This document shows, in pieces, positions 60,726 to 64,000 of a stretch of 64,000 bases of DNA. Source of the stretch: Buddleja alternifolia (taxonomy: Eukaryota > Streptophyta > Magnoliopsida > Lamiales > Scrophulariaceae). How positions within the stretch are numbered: position 1 is the stretch's first letter; every line of letters starts with the position of its first letter. Below the pieces are notes generated by a model. It was not told the DNA's origin and made no database searches. It saw only the letters and a program-made list of their open reading frames with translations. A program made the position numbers and the translations under genes. The stretch spans positions 5,118,046 through 5,182,045 of the forward strand of contig CM033393.1 of assembly GCA_019426215.1 (NCBI GenBank), read 5' to 3'.

Positions 60726-61445
60726 GCTTCTGAATTCATGTCCAATCGGCAGATCTATACCATCATCAAAACTGAATATTTCACTAGTCTCAACAGGAGT
60801 AGATTCAAGATTAAGAGATGGAAGAATTGGAGTCAAGTCACATCTTTCAAAAGATGGAGCTGCTCGTTTCACAGGAGTTGGGGCAGAAGCTATCAATATG
60901 GGCGGCGACGTTGGCTTTTCTAAAACACCACCCGGCCAACCAGGGGCAGATGTAAAGTCATCAACCAAATTGACATCAACATAAGTATCTGAATCCTCAT
61001 TAAAGGATTCCGGATGGTCATCATATGTGAAGCCACAATCACCATTTTCAACATCAGTGCAAAAAATGTTATTTCCAACAGGAACCGTCTTTTTAATAAG
61101 CTCAACATGGACAATGCTTCTATATTTTGATAGCCGATATTAGTCCATAAGATAATACCTGAAATCAAAATCATCAACTATATATATAGGGGTTAAACAT
61201 TTATAGGACAAAGGGATATAACTCACTTTAATGTCATACTTCTCCCTTTTAAAAGGAGCCCTTTGAAATATACAATCATGAAAATTGAAAATTGTTACCG
61301 TGTTAAAATCAACGCCCTCTCCTCCAATTATTGTGTTAATCAATGCAAAATTATTATTTGAAATCCATTCATATGCTCCACTAACGTCTCCATCTTTCAT
61401 CTACCACTTACCATCGTATCGATAGTATAACAGATTATCTGACAT
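60726..61445 (-). pseudogene. MULE transposase, N-terminal part
   Basis: It starts MSDNLLYYRYDGKW, then a TAG, then KDGDVSGAYEWISNNNFALI, a YDIKVSYIPLSYKCLTPIYI block, DDFDFRYYLMD, a TAA at 61140-61142, and YRLSKYRSIVHVELIKKTVP. This is the poorly conserved N-terminal module of plant mudrA-type transposases. A Pro/Ser-rich linker follows (APGWPGGVLEKPTSPPILIA) and the frame runs into the Copia target site at GCTTT. The middle part resumes at 46728. Transcription would have run leftward from about 61.5 kb. Confidence 0.7.
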
Positions 61446-61699
61446 TTTCCTACAAAACTGGAACATGAAAAAAAAGGCACATAATTTATGCTTGTAGTTA
61501 GAACAATTTCATAATTTATTCAACTCTGAACACATTCCAATTAACATATAATACTCTTAACACATTCAATTTAACATTCCATTCCATTTAGTGGGCATGT
61601 CGGAGCTTTTTTAACATTTTAATGGGCATGTCGGAGAAACTATCAAGAAACCCATATTATGTTGTTTTAATAATGAACAAAATTACCTATTATTAGGCT

Positions 61700-62105
61700 C
61701 GATTGGATACCGATTGCACCTCCAAAAACTACAGAAATTAATTTGGAATGGTCAATTTGAAGTCTTCCGCAAAACAGGACAACAATGTTGCTAGTCTTCT
61801 ATGGGAAACATCAATCAATTGTAGAGAATTTGGAATCAATTGAAGAACCCTAATTTAAAAACCCTACCAATTGCACCTCCAAAAACTACAAAAATCGAAT
61901 TCGAATCGTCAAATTGCATTCTTCTCTGGGAAACAATGGCGCGAGTCTTCTCGAAGTGCGGCAATGGGGCGATTCTTCTCTGGGGAAAAAACAAATTCGA
62001 ACCTTCCGCGATAAAAGGACAACAATGTCGCAAGTCTTCTCTGGGAAATACGAATCAATTATAAAGAAATTGGAATCAATTGAATTGAAGAACCCTAATT
62101 GAAGA
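61700..62105. repeat. Tandem duplication upstream of the MULE transposase
   Basis: ATTGCACCTCCAAAAACTAC and the following 130 bases, including GTCTTCT(A/C)TGGGAAA and GGAATCAATTGAAGAACCCT, occur twice and partly a third time, with a period of about 157 bp. It lies upstream of the transposase start and probably belongs to the promoter or terminal region of the MULE. Confidence 0.75.
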
Positions 62106-62109
62106 ATCT

Positions 62110-63372
62110 GATTTGAATGTTTTGGGGGGAAATGGCAGAAATCGCAGGCAGCAAAGAATGGCAGCAATGCAGTTTCATTTTATTCAGTTTTTGTCTTTTT
62201 TTTTAATTGAAAGTCATGAAAGGCTAATTTAGACATTTACAAAATCCTGATTTTTATTTTCTTTTATTACATATTTTCAGTAAGGGTATAAAAGAAATTT
62301 CACAAATGCTGAATTTTTCTTTTGTTTTATTACCATGCCTTAGTAAGGGTATTTGCGTACTTTCCATCTAATGGGTCCCATATGGGACATTCAATGGAAG
62401 GCCTTGTGCGATTTTGGACTTTATTTGCAACTATCCCCTGAAAACTGTGTTGTGGGGGAAGGGTGTAAAATGAGTAATAAAAAATCAAAATAGATTGTGG
62501 GGAGAGATATGTATAAAAGGGGGTAAATTAGTAATTACATAGGTTGATCGAGAAAATCAATGTATTGGGATATATTCAACTCACCTAAAAAGGTGAGTTG
62601 AAATAGCATCCATACCATGGTTTAAGGATCAGGTCTTGGGTTTCGTGGACAATTTTGATCAAGCAACCAAACATGAAATTATATGTGTCAGAATTGTCCA
62701 ACCAATATAAACCTTCCAACCCAAATGATTGATAGAATGTCTGGATTGAGTCATAGTTATTGCTCTAATATACATAACGTAAGCATAATTACCAATATAC
62801 CCCTATAATACAGAAGATGTTACTATTATAGGTGTAAATTCATTTGTTCTGTACCTGTCGGGTGGGGTCGACCCAAACCTGACCTCACAACCCCAAAATG
62901 TTAGCCACAGGATCATGTGACATCATCCTTGTGATCCACATGTATTTCATTGATTCATACATCGTGAATAATATTAATAAATAGTGGTAATTACACTAAC
63001 ATCGCCTAATGAATGTACTAATTATAGCTCACTCCCCTCAACTATGCTTAATTACTAATATCCCTTATCGTCAACCTCTGTCTTACAATTTTCCTCTTTC
63101 GTTAACTTTTTAAAAGTAAGAAGCTGACATCATTTTGAACTTTATTCAAAATTCCAATTTTACCTATGTTTCGTCTTTTGGCAATTTTATTGGACCATCT
63201 TATCCTTGCTTATGAGGGAGCTATGTGCAATAAATTAGGTTTTAATTTTAATTTGTACAAAAAAGATTATTTGATTTGATTAAATAGTAAATTTTAAAAT
63301 TATTGATATTGTGATTTACTTAAAAAATTAGTTTAATTCTGCTTTAATAATAAATTACATTTAAATTTTATT
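62110..63372. other. Intergenic DNA, possible MULE right end and MITE relic
   Basis: No gene is supported. A perfect 11-bp stem, TTCAACTCACC / GGTGAGTTGAA with a short loop, lies at 62575-62602. The region 62520-62740 shares motifs with 23365-23620. GTCGGGTGGGGTCGACCC near 62857 is a short palindrome. I could not place the right terminus of the MULE. Confidence 0.4.
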
Positions 63373-64000
63373 TGTTAGGAATTTCTTGTTAGATGTTTTG
63401 ATGATGACAATTAGAATTTTATGTTAGACCCCAAATAAAATGTAAGTTTATATTTTATAGAAGATTTGTATAAGCGTTTGAAAGATGTAATTTGTTAGGC
63501 TTGTAATTTTTATCTTTGTAGATTTTAGACTAAGTATTAGATACCAAGTCTATGATAGAATTCTAAGTGAGTCTATCAAAGATGAAGTTGAAGATCAGCG
63601 TCTGAAATCAAGTGAAGATGGAGATTTGTTCTTAGCGTTCGTCAAATGCTAAAGAGCTGTTTCAGGACTTATGAATCAAGTGCTCAAGCTACTCAAGCGT
63701 TCAACGAAGGAGTTCACCTGAAATAAATTCTCAAATCATGAAGGACTTAAATGCAATCATCAACGGACATTTATTTCCAACGAGAAATAAAACGCATTAA
63801 ATGCCTGATAAGTGCATTAAATGTGATAAGCTATTGTGACTTGCGGACAAGCCACCTTTGACTAGACTGTCAGAAATCAGAGTTCAAAACCTGCTCCTGT
63901 CCAATCAGAACCAACAGAATTTCAGGAATGTCAGAAAAGGTCTATTTAACGCGTTGCGTGAGAGACACGTGCCTACATGTGTCCAACGGACAATTCCCAA
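63373..64000 (+). repeat. 5' part of another Sirevirus-like LTR, opposite orientation, cut by the window end
   Basis: It begins TGTTAGGAATTTCTTGTTAG and then follows the LTR of the 46.7-60.7 kb element with clear divergence (TTGTAGATTTTAGACTAAGT; GGCATTTAATGC-type motifs; AGTGCATTAAATGTGATAAG). It is on the + strand, so the two elements face each other. TTATT (63368-63372) would be the 5' target duplication. The sequence ends inside the LTR. Confidence 0.85.

Noticed and set aside
62575..62602. Perfect stem-loop read as a transcription terminator
   Set aside because: Plant polymerase II genes do not use such terminators and no gene ends here; more likely transposon-related.

Overview
This is a plant nuclear window, most likely from a eudicot. 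The evidence is spliced genes with GT-AG introns, plant-only gene families (PLAT-plant-stress, TTL, BES1/BZR1, F-box/FBD), and dense plant transposons: MULE, hAT, Helitron and CACTA pieces, tRNA-derived SINEs, and Athila-like and Sirevirus-like LTR retrotransposons. I cannot name the species.

The first 23 kb is gene-bearing. A secreted PLAT/LH2 stress protein is on the + strand (253-2785). A TPR-thioredoxin TTL protein is on the - strand (9089-14464, seven exons, 685 codons). A SCO1-family HCC2-like protein is on the - strand (17905-22971, eight exons, 313 codons). I rebuilt all three exon by exon, and splice phases and total lengths close. Small DNA transposons fill the spaces. Two non-autonomous Mutator-like elements, each carrying a 186-bp tandem array, lie in opposite orientation: one in the PLAT intron and one downstream of the gene.

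From 24.3 to 62 kb the window is a nested transposon graveyard. It opens with a BES1/BZR1-homologue pseudogene fragment (24329-24746). A decayed, 3'-truncated Ty3/Gypsy element follows (24836 to about 27930). Then comes a three-exon F-box/LRR gene with two in-frame TGA codons (28937-30506), surrounded by repeats carrying a TATACCGG-type motif. After that are a spliced fragment of unknown identity, a lone CACTA terminus, and telomere-like patches.

A decayed MULE (mudrA-like) transposase gene on the - strand starts near 61445 and ends at 35096. It is split by two LTR retrotransposons. One is a 9.9-kb Athila-like Gypsy element (36405-46348, target duplication AGTAC, LTRs about 1% different by eye). 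The other is a 14.0-kb Sirevirus-like Copia element on the - strand (46729-60720, target duplication GCTTT, LTRs nearly 3% different by eye). The Copia element has gag, pol and a very long third (envelope-position) reading frame that contains a possible 81-nt in-frame intron. The window ends inside the LTR of another relative of this Copia element, in opposite orientation (from 63373).

The most interesting items are the inverted MULE pair around PLAT exon 2, the tandemly duplicated symmetric exon in the HCC2-like gene, the possibly spliced third frame of the Copia element, the foldback at 16106-16282, and the TATACCGG repeat field around the F-box gene. Divergences and motif counts were made by eye and are approximate.
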